Origin: VAZQ01 sp963807865
GTDB lineage: Bacteria; Pseudomonadota; Alphaproteobacteria; Rhizobiales; Xanthobacteraceae
Reading direction: 5' to 3'
DNA: 64,000 nt
Assembly (NCBI GenBank): GCA_963807865.1
Contig: CAWEDK010000009.1
Span: 124,001-188,000 of the forward strand
Position numbers and translations under genes: made by a program. Under the pieces are notes generated by a model. That model did not search any database, was not told where the DNA came from, and saw only the letters and a program-made list of their open reading frames with translations. Positions within the stretch are counted from its first letter, which is position 1. Every line of letters begins with the position of its first letter. Below, in pieces: positions 26,954 to 36,177 of this stretch.

Positions 26954-27496
26954 TCACGTCGCCTGTTGCGGCGTCATCTGTTGCACCTTGCCGCTGGCGA
27001 GATCGAAGCGCACGCGGTTGATCCGGTCGAGATTGGTGCCGGTGACGCGGATGAAGCGGGCATTGTCCGGATAGTCGATCGAATGAATTTTGCCGTCCTG
27101 GTAAATGCCGGCGTGGCCGGGCATGAGCCGGTAGGTCTTCGCCGGCTTGAGCTTGGCGCCGTTCGGATCGCTGCCGTCGTCGAGCCGTTCCCACTCGGTC
27201 ATCTCAGTGTAGTGCGTGGCCTGGCCGTATATTGCCCAGGAATGACCGTGGTCGTGGGGCGGCGACTTGCGCGCCTTGTCGTTGATATGGGCCAGGACCT
27301 GGAAACCGAGATTTGGATCCTCGTACAGCACCTTCAGGCCGCGCTGGACGCCGTCGCCACAGTATTCGCGGATAAAGTCCTGGTTTTGCAGCAGGCGCTC
27401 GAGGTGGACGCGAACATCCTCCCGGCCGGCCGTTCCAGGATCGCGCGCCAGGATGGTCCGGCAATCGGCGATGAATTGATCGAGGTCGTATGCCAT
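26954..27496 (-). CDS. Cysteine-dioxygenase-like cupin protein
   Basis: 180 residues. A single cupin barrel with the metal motif SPPHDHGHSWAIYGQATHYTE (split across residues about 78-98, His-x-His) and the late His of KIHSIDYPD. The ERLLQNQDFIREYC N-terminal helix is typical of the predicted double-stranded-beta-helix group related to cysteine dioxygenase. Probable iron-dependent thiol or related dioxygenase. The GAGGAGG site 7 bases before the ATG sets the start. It precedes the four-domain rhodanese on the same strand, giving a possible thiol oxidation pair. Substrate uncertain. Confidence 0.8.
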   Translation of the reverse strand: MAYDLDQFIADCRTILARDPGTAGREDVRVHLERLLQNQDFIREYCGDGVQRGLKVLYEDPNLGFQVLAHINDKARKSPPHDHGHSWAIYGQATHYTEMTEWERLDDGSDPNGAKLKPAKTYRLMPGHAGIYQDGKIHSIDYPDNARFIRVTGTNLDRINRVRFDLASGKVQQMTPQQAT

Positions 27497-27587
27497 TCTT
27501 GTTCCTCCTCGTCGCAGCCGCGAGGCGGCATTTTCGCTCAGCCGCGTGGAAACTTCCAGATGCCAGCGGGCCGCGCAGCTCCGGGTG

Positions 27588-28289
27588 CTACCTGGACAGG
27601 TGCTGCTTGAAGAAGTCGACCGAGAGCGCCAGGGCCCGATCGGCTTCCGGCTTGGAGTAGGTGCGGCCGCCGTGGCGCGCGAAGGCATGGTCGGCGCCCG
27701 GGTACTTGTGGATGGTGACCATGGGATTGGGCGAGAGCCGCCGCTCCAGGAGGTCGTTGACCTCGGCCTGCACCCAGCGATCCTTCATCGCCATGTGCAG
27801 AACGAACGGCCGGTGCAGGTTCTTCGCCTCCTTGATCCGGTGCTCGATATAGGTGCCGTAGTACGCCACCGCGCAGTCGATGTCGGTGCGGCAGCACATC
27901 AGGTAGCAGAGCTTGCCGCCGAGGCAGTAGCCGACGGCACCGACTTTGCCGTTGCATTCCGGCAGCGTCTTCAGGAATTGGCGGATGTCCTCCATGTCCT
28001 GGACGCCGAGGTCGTAGTCGAACTCGTAGTAGAGATCGAACGCTTTCTTGACGTCCTCGGGATTGTGATCGCTGAGTTCGACGCCCGGCTCCTGCCGCCA
28101 GAACAGGTCGGGCACGAGGCAGACGAATCCGGCCTCGGCAAACTCGCGGGCGTGCTCGCGCATCGTGTGGTTGACGCCCCAGATTTCCATGATGGCGATG
28201 ACGGCGCCGGCTGGCGTCTTGTCCGGATAGGCCACGTAGGCGCCCATCTCACCGTCTCGCATCTTCACCTTGATGTTTTCCGTCCGCAT
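27588..28289 (-). CDS. Dienelactone hydrolase family protein
   Basis: 233 residues, alpha/beta hydrolase of the carboxymethylenebutenolidase group. The Cys nucleophile sits in the elbow VGAVGYCLGGKLCYL, the late His in YPGADHAFARHGG, and MEIWGVN marks the oxyanion region. No signal peptide. Family members open dienelactones in halocatechol and related aromatic routes. It lies between the cupin and an amidohydrolase on the same strand, but a 120-bp palindrome separates it from the latter. Confidence 0.9.
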   Translation of the reverse strand: MRTENIKVKMRDGEMGAYVAYPDKTPAGAVIAIMEIWGVNHTMREHAREFAEAGFVCLVPDLFWRQEPGVELSDHNPEDVKKAFDLYYEFDYDLGVQDMEDIRQFLKTLPECNGKVGAVGYCLGGKLCYLMCCRTDIDCAVAYYGTYIEHRIKEAKNLHRPFVLHMAMKDRWVQAEVNDLLERRLSPNPMVTIHKYPGADHAFARHGGRTYSKPEADRALALSVDFFKQHLSR

Positions 28290-28330
28290 CGAGTTGTTCC
28301 TTTGGTCGACGAAGTCTGGCCGCGTTCTTA

Positions 28331-28451
28331 CCCTCCTCCCGCGAAGCGGTGGGGAGGGTCGGCGAGCGAAGCTCGCCGGGGTGGGGGGTATTGCAACTGC
28401 GCGCGAAGCCCCCCACCCCCGACCCCTCCCCACCGCTTCGCGGGGGAGGGG
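28331..28451. repeat. Large extragenic palindromic element
   Basis: 121-bp inverted repeat. The left arm runs CTCCCGCGAAGCGGTGGGGA and GGGTCGGCGAGCG. The right arm runs CCCCTCCCCACCGCTTCGCG. The left arm carries an extra small hairpin (GGCGAGCGAAGCTCGCC) absent on the right. Same family as 26811-26907 and 61936-62037. It could terminate or stabilise the minus-strand transcript. Confidence 0.8.
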
Positions 28452-28462
28452 AGTCGGCACCG

Positions 28463-29458
28463 TCATAGCCGTAGTAGCGTCTTCGCGTTGCCGTCGAAGA
28501 TCGCGTCCTTCTCCGCCTGCGAAATCTCCAGCGCGTTCACCGCCACGATAGTGTCGTGGATCAGCTTGTGGCCCTGCTCGGTGTCGAACGGCGCATCGGT
28601 CGCGAACAGGCACTTCTCGGTGCCGAAGAACGCGTGGCCGCAACGCGTCGGCGCGACCTCGCCGAGCGCGGTGTCGGCATACAGCGTCTTGAAGTAGTCG
28701 ATCGGCCGCCGCTTGAGGCCCGCTTTCTCGGCCAGGGGGCCACGCTCCGCCGTACCGTAGAATATCTGGCTGAAGGTCAGGTTGATCTTGCCGTGGAAGA
28801 ACGGGATCATTCCGCCCATGTGATGAGTGATGATTTTGAGCTCCGGAAGCTCATCGAATAGCCCCGAATAGATCAGCCGCGTCATGCAGGCGGTGGTCTC
28901 GTACGGCCAGCCGAACATGAACCAGATCTCATTCTCGGACGCTTGCTCGCTGGCGTAGTCTGAGAAGTTCGGCCCGCGCATGGGGTGCACCCACACCGGC
29001 AGGTCGTGCTGCGCCATGCGCTGGAAAATCGGCCGGAATTCGGGCGCCGACAGCGGCTTGCCGGCAACATTCGTGAACACCTGGATGCCGCAGGCGCCGA
29101 GCGTCGTGATCGCGCGGTCGATCTCTGCGAGCGTCGCGTCGACGTTGTTCATCGGCAGCGAGGCGATGAACGACGGGAACTGGTCCGGATACCGATGGCA
29201 GACCTCGGCCAGCAAGTCGTTGGCGAGCCGCGCCAGTCCCGGCGTCACGTCGGGCGGCGCCACCAGTTCAAGCGGTGGGTTGGCCAGCGAAAGAATCTGC
29301 TGCAAGCCGTCGAACCTGCCGACCAGCGCACGGCGGGCGTCCAGGTCCCACAGCGGCTTGATTCGCGGAAACGCGGTCACAGCGGGCTGGCCGGGAATAA
29401 GGTCGGCGAGCCGGTCGAGATAGGCCTTCGGCACGAAGTGGTTGAAGACGTCCAGCAT
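28463..29458 (-). CDS. Amidohydrolase family 2 (ACMSD-like) protein
   Basis: 331 residues, metal-dependent TIM barrel related to aminocarboxymuconate-semialdehyde decarboxylase and gamma-resorcylate decarboxylase. Visible: MLDVFNHFVPKAYLDRL (first metal strand, reduced from the usual DxHxH to FNHF), LPVWVHPMRGPNF (metal His), LKIITHHMGGMIPF (His) and FATDAPFDTEQG (Asp). Catalyses C-C or C-N cleavage of a ring-derived carboxylate. It is divergent (98 bp) from an enoyl-CoA hydratase operon. Confidence 0.87.
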   Translation of the reverse strand: MLDVFNHFVPKAYLDRLADLIPGQPAVTAFPRIKPLWDLDARRALVGRFDGLQQILSLANPPLELVAPPDVTPGLARLANDLLAEVCHRYPDQFPSFIASLPMNNVDATLAEIDRAITTLGACGIQVFTNVAGKPLSAPEFRPIFQRMAQHDLPVWVHPMRGPNFSDYASEQASENEIWFMFGWPYETTACMTRLIYSGLFDELPELKIITHHMGGMIPFFHGKINLTFSQIFYGTAERGPLAEKAGLKRRPIDYFKTLYADTALGEVAPTRCGHAFFGTEKCLFATDAPFDTEQGHKLIHDTIVAVNALEISQAEKDAIFDGNAKTLLRL

Positions 29459-29556
29459 GTCGATGGGAGGGAGCCATGAGAAAAGCGGGCGGTGACCGGC
29501 GGGAGGAAAGCAAATAATGTCGCCGGGCGCTAGGCTGCGCGGTCGAAGGAGATGCG

Positions 29557-30294
29557 ATGTCGGTTCTGCTGGAGAAGCGCGCCAACGGGGTGGCGATCGT
29601 CACGCTCAACCGGCCGCACGTGCTCAATGCGCTCGACGTGCCAGCCAAGGAGCGGCTCGGGGAAATCTGGCAGGAGATCGCCGCCGACTCCCAGGTGCGC
29701 GTCGCGGTGCTCAGGGGGGCGGGCGGCAAGGCGTTCTGCGCCGGCTCCGACATCAAGGAGATCAACCGAACTGGCCGGATGGTGACCACCGACGCGCTGA
29801 TCCGGGCGCTGCCCGGTGTCGGCGTTGCGCTCGACAAGCCGGTGATCGCGGCTCTGCAGGGCTACTGCATCGGGATGGGCATGAGCCTCGCGCTGCATTG
29901 CGACCTGCGGCTCGCCGCCCGGGACGCGGTGCTCGGCTATCCGGAGGTCAAGCACGGCATGATCTCGGCGGTCAGCGCGTTGCACCTGCCGCGCGTGATG
30001 CCGACCGCACAGGCGATGGAACTGTTGCTCATGGCGCGCAACATCAAGGCAGACGAGGCGCTGCGCATGGGCCTCATCAATGCGGTGGTCGACGACGTGT
30101 TCGCCGAAGCGGAGGCCTGGGCGGCGAAGATCGCGGCTTGCTCGCCCGCCGCCGTACAGGCAACCAAGCGCCTCGCGACGTTCGGAGCACGTCTCACCGC
30201 GGCCGAGCGCGCCGAGATTGAGGCCGCGCGCGCCTTCGTCGAGACCAAGGACGATTACAAGGAGGGCGCCGCGGCCTTCGCCGGCCGTCGCTGA
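29557..30294 (+). CDS. Enoyl-CoA hydratase/isomerase family protein
   Basis: 245 residues, crotonase fold. The CoA/oxyanion motif KAFCAGSDIKEI lies near residues 62-73, ALQGYCIGMGMSLALHCDLRLAA near 104-126, and DAVLGYPEVKHGMI carries the Glu usual for hydratase activity. AAGGAG lies before the ATG. First of three same-strand genes with a Zn alcohol dehydrogenase (36 bp on) and an acyl-CoA ligase, a small CoA-dependent catabolic operon whose substrate is not evident. Confidence 0.93.
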   Translation: MSVLLEKRANGVAIVTLNRPHVLNALDVPAKERLGEIWQEIAADSQVRVAVLRGAGGKAFCAGSDIKEINRTGRMVTTDALIRALPGVGVALDKPVIAALQGYCIGMGMSLALHCDLRLAARDAVLGYPEVKHGMISAVSALHLPRVMPTAQAMELLLMARNIKADEALRMGLINAVVDDVFAEAEAWAAKIAACSPAAVQATKRLATFGARLTAAERAEIEAARAFVETKDDYKEGAAAFAGRR

Positions 30295-30329
30295 CCGCAC
30301 TCACGCCAAACAACCCAATAGCGGGATCG

Positions 30330-31356
30330 ATGAAAGCCATTACGTTTCGCGAATTTGGCGGACCTGAGGTCCTGCACGCCATCGATGTCGAGACGCCGCG
30401 TTGCCGGGCCGGACGACGTGCTGGTCCGCATTCATGCGGCCGGCATCTGCTATCACGACGTGCTGTCGCGCGCCGGCAAGATCCCGGGCAAACCGGGCCG
30501 CATCCTCGGCCATGAGATTGCCGGCGAGATCGTCGCCGCGGGAGCGAATGTCGCGCCCGAGCGTATTGGCGAGCGCGTGGTGCTCTACCAGCGTCTGTTC
30601 TGCGGCAACTGCCGCCAGTGCCTCGCCGGCCGGCAGGATTTGTGCCGCAACAGCCGCGTGCTGGGCGAACACGGCAGCGGCGGCTATGCGGAGTTCGTCT
30701 GCGCGCCGGCGCGCAACGCCATCCGGGTGCCGGACGGCGTCGACTTGACCGCTGCGGCGCTGGCGGTCTGTCCGGTCGGCACCAGCGTGCGCGCCACCTT
30801 CGGCGTGGCGAACACCAGGCCGGGCGAGACCGTGCTGATCACCGGGGCAGGGGGCGGGCTCGGCCTGCATGAGATTCAAGTGGCCAAGAGCGTGCAGGCG
30901 CGCGTCATCGCGATCACCAGCTCCGACGACAAAGTCGCGGCGATCCGGCAGGCGGGCGCCGACGAGATCGTCGTGCGGCCGGACCTGAAGTTCAGCGGCG
31001 ATGTCTGGCGGCTGACCAGCAAGCAGGGCGCCGACGTGATCCTGGAGAATGTCGTCACCAGCACGTTCGGCGAAAGCCTGCGCTCGTGCGCCCAAAACGC
31101 GCGCGTTGTGGTGCTAGGCAACATCGGCGCGCGGCCGGTGGAGATCGATCCGGGCCTCGTCATCATGCGGCGCATCCAGATCACCGGTTCGGGCAACGCG
31201 ACGTTCGGCGACGTGCACACCGCGCTCCACCTGCTGGCAGTCGGGGCGGTGAAGCCGTTCATCGGCCGCGTGCTTTCCTTCCCGCAAGCGGCCGAAGGCC
31301 ACGCCTTGATGGAGCGGCGCGACGTTACCGGCCGCGTCGTGCTCTCCGGCTGGTGA
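30330..31356 (+). CDS. Zinc-dependent alcohol dehydrogenase (MDR family), one frameshift
   Basis: About 341 residues after removing one extra base near 30404 (between MKAITFREFGGPEVL and GPDDVLVRIHAAGICYHD). GroES-like domain with catalytic-zinc Cys/His (AGICYHD, GHEIAG) and the four-Cys structural zinc loop CGNCRQCLAGRQDLC. Rossmann domain with LITGAGGGLGLHEIQVAK. Oxidises an alcohol or reduces an aldehyde or enoyl group with NAD(P). Overlaps the ligase start region (GTG at 31353 overlaps this stop), so the three genes are coupled. Confidence 0.9.
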
Positions 31357-31364
31357 GCGACACC

Positions 31365-32862
31365 ATGGCGATCGGAGCCAGGTTGCGCGAACTGGCAGCG
31401 TTGCAGGGCGACCGCGCCGCGGTTGTCGACGAAACCGGCGCCTGCACGTACCGCCAGTTTTATGAGCGCATCGTCCGATTCGGCAATGCGCTGCGCGGCC
31501 TCGGGCTGAACGCCGGCGACCGCGTCGCCCTGCTGATGCCGGACGTGCGCGAATATCTGGAGGCCGACTACGCGATCATGGCCGCCGGTTTGGTGCGGGT
31601 GCCGCTCGACCCGCGCTCCACTCGCGCGGACCTGGTGGCGCTGCTGCGGCATGCCGGCGCCCGCGCACTCGTCACCCATCGCTCGCTTGCCGGCGCGTTC
31701 GACGGCCTGAGCCGCGAGGTCGAAAGTCTTGCGCATATCGTCGTCGTTGGTGGCGGCGATGGTCACGACTACGAGGAACTGCTGGCGCGGGCGTCCGGAG
31801 CGCCGCTGCCGGACCCCGACCCGGACGCGCTGGCGACACTGAACTTCAGCGGCGGCACCACGGGCGCACCGAAGGCGACCATGCTGCGGCACCGCAATCT
31901 GCAGGCGGTGGCAGCCGCCACGGTGCGCGGCTTCGAGATCGCCGGCGACGCGGTGTTCCTCAACGTGCGGCCGCTGTGGCCGATCGCACAGGTAATCCTG
32001 ATGTCGCATCTGTTCGCCGGCGCGACCGTGGTGCTGCGGCGTTTCGATCCCGAGCGGCTCGCGGCGATGGTCGAGGAAACCGGAGCGACGCGCACTTCGC
32101 TGGTGCCGACGCAACTCGTGCGCTGCCTCGATCACGTCCCGGCGCTCGACCCGCGGCTGGCGCGGCTCGAGGCGATCTATGTCGGCGGCTCACGCATTCC
32201 GCCCAACGTGTTCGAACGCGCGCTCGACATCTTCGGGCCGAAGATCGGCGTGCTCTACGGGCTCACCGAAGCGCCGGTGACCTGCTACATGCCGCCGCGC
32301 ACGCTGGCCGGTGGGCGCAACGCGCTGATCGAGTCGGTTGGGCGCGTCCTGCCCGGCTACGAGGTGCGGCTCGACGGGGCAGATGGACGGGCGAACGAGC
32401 CCGGCGAAGTGCTGATCCGCGGCGGCAACGTCATGGCGGGCTACTGGCAGGACGACGCCGCCACGGAGGCCGCGCTGCGCGATGGTTGGCTGCACACCGG
32501 CGACATCGGGCAGTTCGATGCGGAAGGCTTTCTGTCGATCGTCGGCCGGCTCAAGGAAGTGATCCGTTCAGGCAGCCAGCACGATCGTGCCGAAGGAAGT
32601 CGAGGACGTGCTGCTGATGCATCCCGCGGTCGCCGAGGTGGCGGTACTCGGCTTGCCGGATGTCGAATGGGGCGAGGCGGTCACCGCGTTCGTGGTGGCG
32701 CGCGCCGGAATGCCGGTCAGCGAGCACGATCTGATCGAGCATTGCCGCGCCCGGCTCGCCGGGTATAAGAAGCCGCGCGCCGTGCGTTTCGTGCAAAGCT
32801 TGCCGCGCTCGCATTACGGCAAGGTGCTGCGCGCGCAACTGCTCGCCGAGGCTGCGCGGTAG
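31365..32862 (+). CDS. AMP-dependent acyl-CoA synthetase (one frameshift)
   Basis: About 498 residues after removing an extra base near 32577. ANL motifs: LATLNFSGGTTGAPKATML (P-loop), IGVLYGLTEAPVTCYMPP (A5), WLHTGDIGQFDAEGFLSIVGR (A7/A8) and the C-terminal PRSHYGKVLRAQL with the adenylation Lys. Compared with the benzoate-CoA ligase at 5.3 kb it is shorter, with general fatty/aryl acid features. Third gene of the hydratase/dehydrogenase/ligase set. A GTG at 31353 is an alternative start. Confidence 0.9.
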
Positions 32863-32881
32863 CGCGACCAAGTCTACGCGG

Positions 32882-34394
32882 CTACTCGCGGAACGCCTCC
32901 TCGCGCCTTCGTCGCACATTCGGCAGCGCCGTCGCCAATAGGAGCCCCGCCGCCAGCAGCAGGAAGCCGAGGCTGATCGGCCGGCGCACGAACACCGACC
33001 AGTCGCCGTCGGACAGCACCATGGCGCGGCGGAAGTTCTCCTCCAGCATCGGCCCCAGCACCAGTCCGAGCAGCAGCGGCGCCGGCTCGCAGTCGAGCTT
33101 GCGGAAGACGTAGCCGATGACGCCGAACACCGTCATGATCAGGACATCGCCGGTGCTGGTGTTGAGCGTGTAGGTGCCGATGCAGCAGAACACGAGGATG
33201 GGGGAAACAGATAGCCGTACGGCACCTGCAGCAGCCGCACCCAGATGCCGATCAGCGGCAGGTTGAGGATCACCAGCATCAGCGTTGCCGATCCACATGC
33301 TGGCGATCAGCCCCCAGAACAGCTCCGGCTGCTTGGTGATGATGTCGGGGCCCGGCTGGATGCCGTGGATCATCATGGCGCCGATCATCAGCGCCATCAG
33401 CGCGTTCGGCGGGATGCCGAGGCTGAGCATCGGGATGAAGCTGGCCTGCGCGGCGGCGTTGTTGGCGGCTTCCGGCGCGGCGACGCCCTCGATCGCGCCG
33501 TTGCCGAAACGCTCGGGCGTGCGCGAGACCTTCTTCTCCAGCGTGTAGGCGGAGAACGCCGCGATGGTCGGCCCGCCGCCCGGCAGGATGCCGAAGGCCG
33601 GCGCCGACCGCGGTGCCGCGGATCATCGCCGGCAGGCGACTGCCGCAGGTCCGCGCGGGTCGGCATCAGGCCGCTGACCGGCTTGGCCGACATCGACGCG
33701 ACGCTTCGCCGCTCTCGAGATTGTACATGATCTCGGCCAGCCCGAACAGGCCCATCGAGATCGGCACGAAGCCGACGCCGTCGAACAGGATGTCGAGACC
33801 CATCGTCAGCCGATACTCGCCGGTCGAGACGTCGGTGCCGACGAGCGCCGAACAGCACGCCGAGCACGATCATGCGCGACCGCCTTGAGCACCGAGCCAT
33901 GCGCCAGCACGACCGCCGACACCAGCCCGAGCAGCATGACCGACACATAGTCGGCCGAGTGGAACAGCAGCGCGATCTTGGCGAGCGGCGGCCCGCCGAC
34001 CGCGATCAGCAGCGTCACGACCGAGCCGGCGAACAGCGAGCCGATGCGCCGCGATGGCGAGCGCCGGACCGGCGCGCCCCTGCTGCGCCATGCGCGTGGC
34101 CGTCGAGCATCGTGACGACCGACGAGGTCTCGCCCGGAATCTTGACCAGGATCGCGGTGGTCGAGCCGCCATACTGCGCGCCGTAGAACACGCCCGACAG
34201 CATGATCAGCGCGCCGACCGGCGCCAGCCAGAACGTCACCGGCAGGATCATCGCCATCGTGGTCAGCGGCCCGATGCCGGGCAGCACGCCGATCGCCGTG
34301 CCGAGCAGGCAGCCGAACAGGCAGAGCCCGATGTTCTGCCAGGTCAGCGCGACGCCGAACCCCATCGACGATGTTCGACAGCGAGGTCGGGCAT
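32882..34394 (-). CDS. tctA: TctA-type tripartite tricarboxylate transporter large membrane subunit (many frameshifts)
   Basis: About 500 residues when read across roughly nine single-base errors. Conserved stretches in order: MPDLLSNIVDGFGVALTW, LFGCLLGTAIGVLPGIGPLTT, LSGVFYGAQYGGSTTAILVKIPGE, LLFHSADYVSVMLLGLVSA, LFGLAEIMYNLESG, FGILPGGGPTIAAFSAYTLEK, MLSLGIPPNALMALM and ILVFCCIGTYTLNTSTGDV. Twelve-helix symporter subunit for carboxylates. Most errors are extra bases (for example near 34369, 34088, 34055, 33876, 33850, 33636, 33288). One C is missing in a C5 run near 33200, and another base near 33705. No premature loss of conserved sequence is seen, so the gene is probably intact in the organism. 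Last gene of the minus-strand operon. Confidence 0.85.
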
Positions 34395-34396
34395 GC

Positions 34397-34855
34397 TCAG
34401 AACACCGCCGGCCAGAGCGGGATCGGCATGCGCAGCGCGAGCACGAAGATGCCGACGATTGCGGCGATCAGCACCGCACAGGCGAGCAGCAAGCGGGACA
34501 AGGCCGCAAGCCTCCGGCGGCGGCGCGCGCCAGCGCGATGCTGATCAGCGAGCGTCAGGACGAGGCCGAGCGGCTGCAGCAGCAGCGCGAAGGCGAGCGC
34601 CGAGAACGTGATGAGAACGAACGGCCGCCACGTCCCACGCTCGGGCGCGTCGTCATCGCCGCGCAGCCACGAGATCACGGCGAGGGCCGCGCCGACGGCG
34701 ATCAGGAGGCCGCAGACAAGGCGCGGGAAGTAGCCCGCCTCCATCGCACTCGCGGTGCCGGCCTCAAGCGTCCGCCCGAGCCAGAGCCCGAGCAGGCCGA
34801 AGGCGACGAACATCAGGCCGGCGAGGAAATCCTTGGTGACGATGGCGCGGCCCAT
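34397..34855 (-). CDS. tctB: TctB-type tripartite tricarboxylate transporter small membrane subunit
   Basis: 152 residues, four membrane helices: FLAGLMFVAFGLLGLWLG, LVCGLLIAVGAALAVISWL, FVLITFSALAFALLLQPLGL and LLLACAVLIAAIVGIFVLALR. The open frame is continuous, but about 25 residues (ADQHRAGARRRRR...) are out of frame. An extra base near 34552 and a compensating missing base near 34503 would restore AISIALARAAAGGLR. AAAGGAG precedes the ATG. It is 2 bp from tctA and 52 bp after tctC, the standard order. Confidence 0.85.
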   Translation of the reverse strand: MGRAIVTKDFLAGLMFVAFGLLGLWLGRTLEAGTASAMEAGYFPRLVCGLLIAVGAALAVISWLRGDDDAPERGTWRPFVLITFSALAFALLLQPLGLVLTLADQHRAGARRRRRLAALSRLLLACAVLIAAIVGIFVLALRMPIPLWPAVF

Positions 34856-34907
34856 CCGCGGCTCCTTTCCGCCTCGCGACGGTTCCGGCCGCGGCCGCGC
34901 TGCCGCG

Positions 34908-35893
34908 CTATTTCTGGCGCGCCTTCACCAGGCCCGCCTCGAGCAGGATCGGATAGAGCGCCGCGTCATCGGACTTCCAGCGATCGAGCGTCGCCTTGCC
35001 GTCGCCCGGCTGCACGATGAAGCCGGCCTGTTTCGCCTTTGCCTGGAATTCCGGATCCTTCATCGCCGCGATGAGGTTCGTCTCGAGGAATGCGCAGGCG
35101 GTCTGCCGGCATGCCCTTCGGACCGATGATGCAGCGCCACGAGCCGACGACGACGTCGAAGCCTTGCTCCTTGAAGGTCGGGACGTCCGGCGCCATGAAG
35201 TGGCGCTCGGTCGCCGACACGCCGAGGATCTTCGAGCTTGCCCGCCTTGTGCTGCTCGATCGTGTCCGGGATCGGAACGGTGGCGGAATCGACCTCGCCG
35301 GCCATCAGTGCGGTCACGGTCGGCGCAAAGCCGCCGTAGGGCACGCGCGTGACCTTGATGCCCATCGGCTTCTCGTACCGCGCGACGGCGATATAGGACG
35401 AGCCGCCCGGCTGGTCGTTGCCGTTGCTCAGCTTGCCAGGATTGGCGCGCGCGCGCTCGACGTATTCCTTGAGCGAGCCGATGCCGCTCGCGATGCTGGC
35501 TTCTAGCGCGTTCGGGTCTTCGCCGAAGAAGGCGATCGGCTGCAGTTCGTCGATCGTGTTGGCTTGCGCGTTCATGTACGGCAACGCGATACCGCCTGAG
35601 CTGAACATGCCGATGGTGTAGCCGTCGGGCTTGGCATTGGCGATTTCGCGGTGCCCGATCGCGCCGCCGGCGCCGGGCTTGTTGAGCACGACGACCGGGA
35701 CCTTGAACTGCTTGCTCAGCGCATCGGCCAGCAGCCGCATGCTGATGTCGCTGCCGCCGCCGGGCGGCCAGGCGACGATGAACGTGATCGGCTCGGACGG
35801 GAAGGTCTGCGCCAACAGGTTCGGCGCCGTGGCTACGATGGCCGCGGCCGTGAGGCTGCCGGCGGCAAGTGTCAGAAGTGCCCTTCGTTTCAT
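34908..35893 (-). CDS. tctC: TctC/Bug-type periplasmic substrate-binding protein (two frameshifts)
   Basis: About 327 residues. Signal peptide (MKRRALLTLAAGSLTAAAIV, cleavage near LLAQ). Bug landmarks ITFIVAWPPGGGSDI, VLNKPGAGGAIGHREIANAKPDG, RVPYGGFAPTVTALMAGEVD and the end LEAGLVKARQK. Extra bases near 35236 (GKL/KILGVSATERHF) and 35104 (GMP/QTACAFLETNL) break the frame. Captures a carboxylate for TctAB. Preceded by the double hairpin 35972-36139, so it may have its own mRNA or be processed from the upstream operon. Confidence 0.87.
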
Positions 35894-35971
35894 CTCTGGT
35901 CTCCGTCTGTGTTCGGTTGAGCCGGCCCCGAAGCGTCGCCTCAGCATGAAGCAATTTCCGTGCAAGACAAG

Positions 35972-36139
35972 CTAGTGGTCCGATTCCAAAGTTCGCATCA
36001 TTGTGCGGCACCCTCGTTTGCGAACTTCGGAATCCAAGGACCACTAGCAACTCTATGATTCCAGTGCCCCTTTTAAACCCGAAGTTCGCGATCTGATTTT
36101 GCCGCACGATGTGCGCGAACTTCGGGTTCGGGGCACTGG
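35972..36139. repeat. Pair of inverted hairpin repeats
   Basis: Hairpin 1 (35972-36047): arms CTAGTGGTCCGATTCCAAAG and CTTCGGAATCCAAGGACCAC, then TAG. Hairpin 2 (36061-36139): arms CCAGTGCCCCTTTTAAACCC and CTTCGGGTTCGGGGCACTGG. Both share the stem core GAAGTTCGC/GCGAACTTC, and the loops hold TGCGGCA and its reverse complement TGCCGCA, so the second is an inverted copy of the first core with different flanks. The pair fills the gap between tctC and the flavoprotein gene. Confidence 0.8.
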
Positions 36140-36177
36140 GTGCGCCGGGAACGAGGCCCCAGGCGCCGGCTCTGACG

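Noticed and set aside
26811..28451. Regularly repeated G/C-rich blocks considered as a CRISPR-like array.
   Set aside because: They are inverted repeats with no direct-repeat/spacer periodicity and no cas genes nearby; they are extragenic palindromes.
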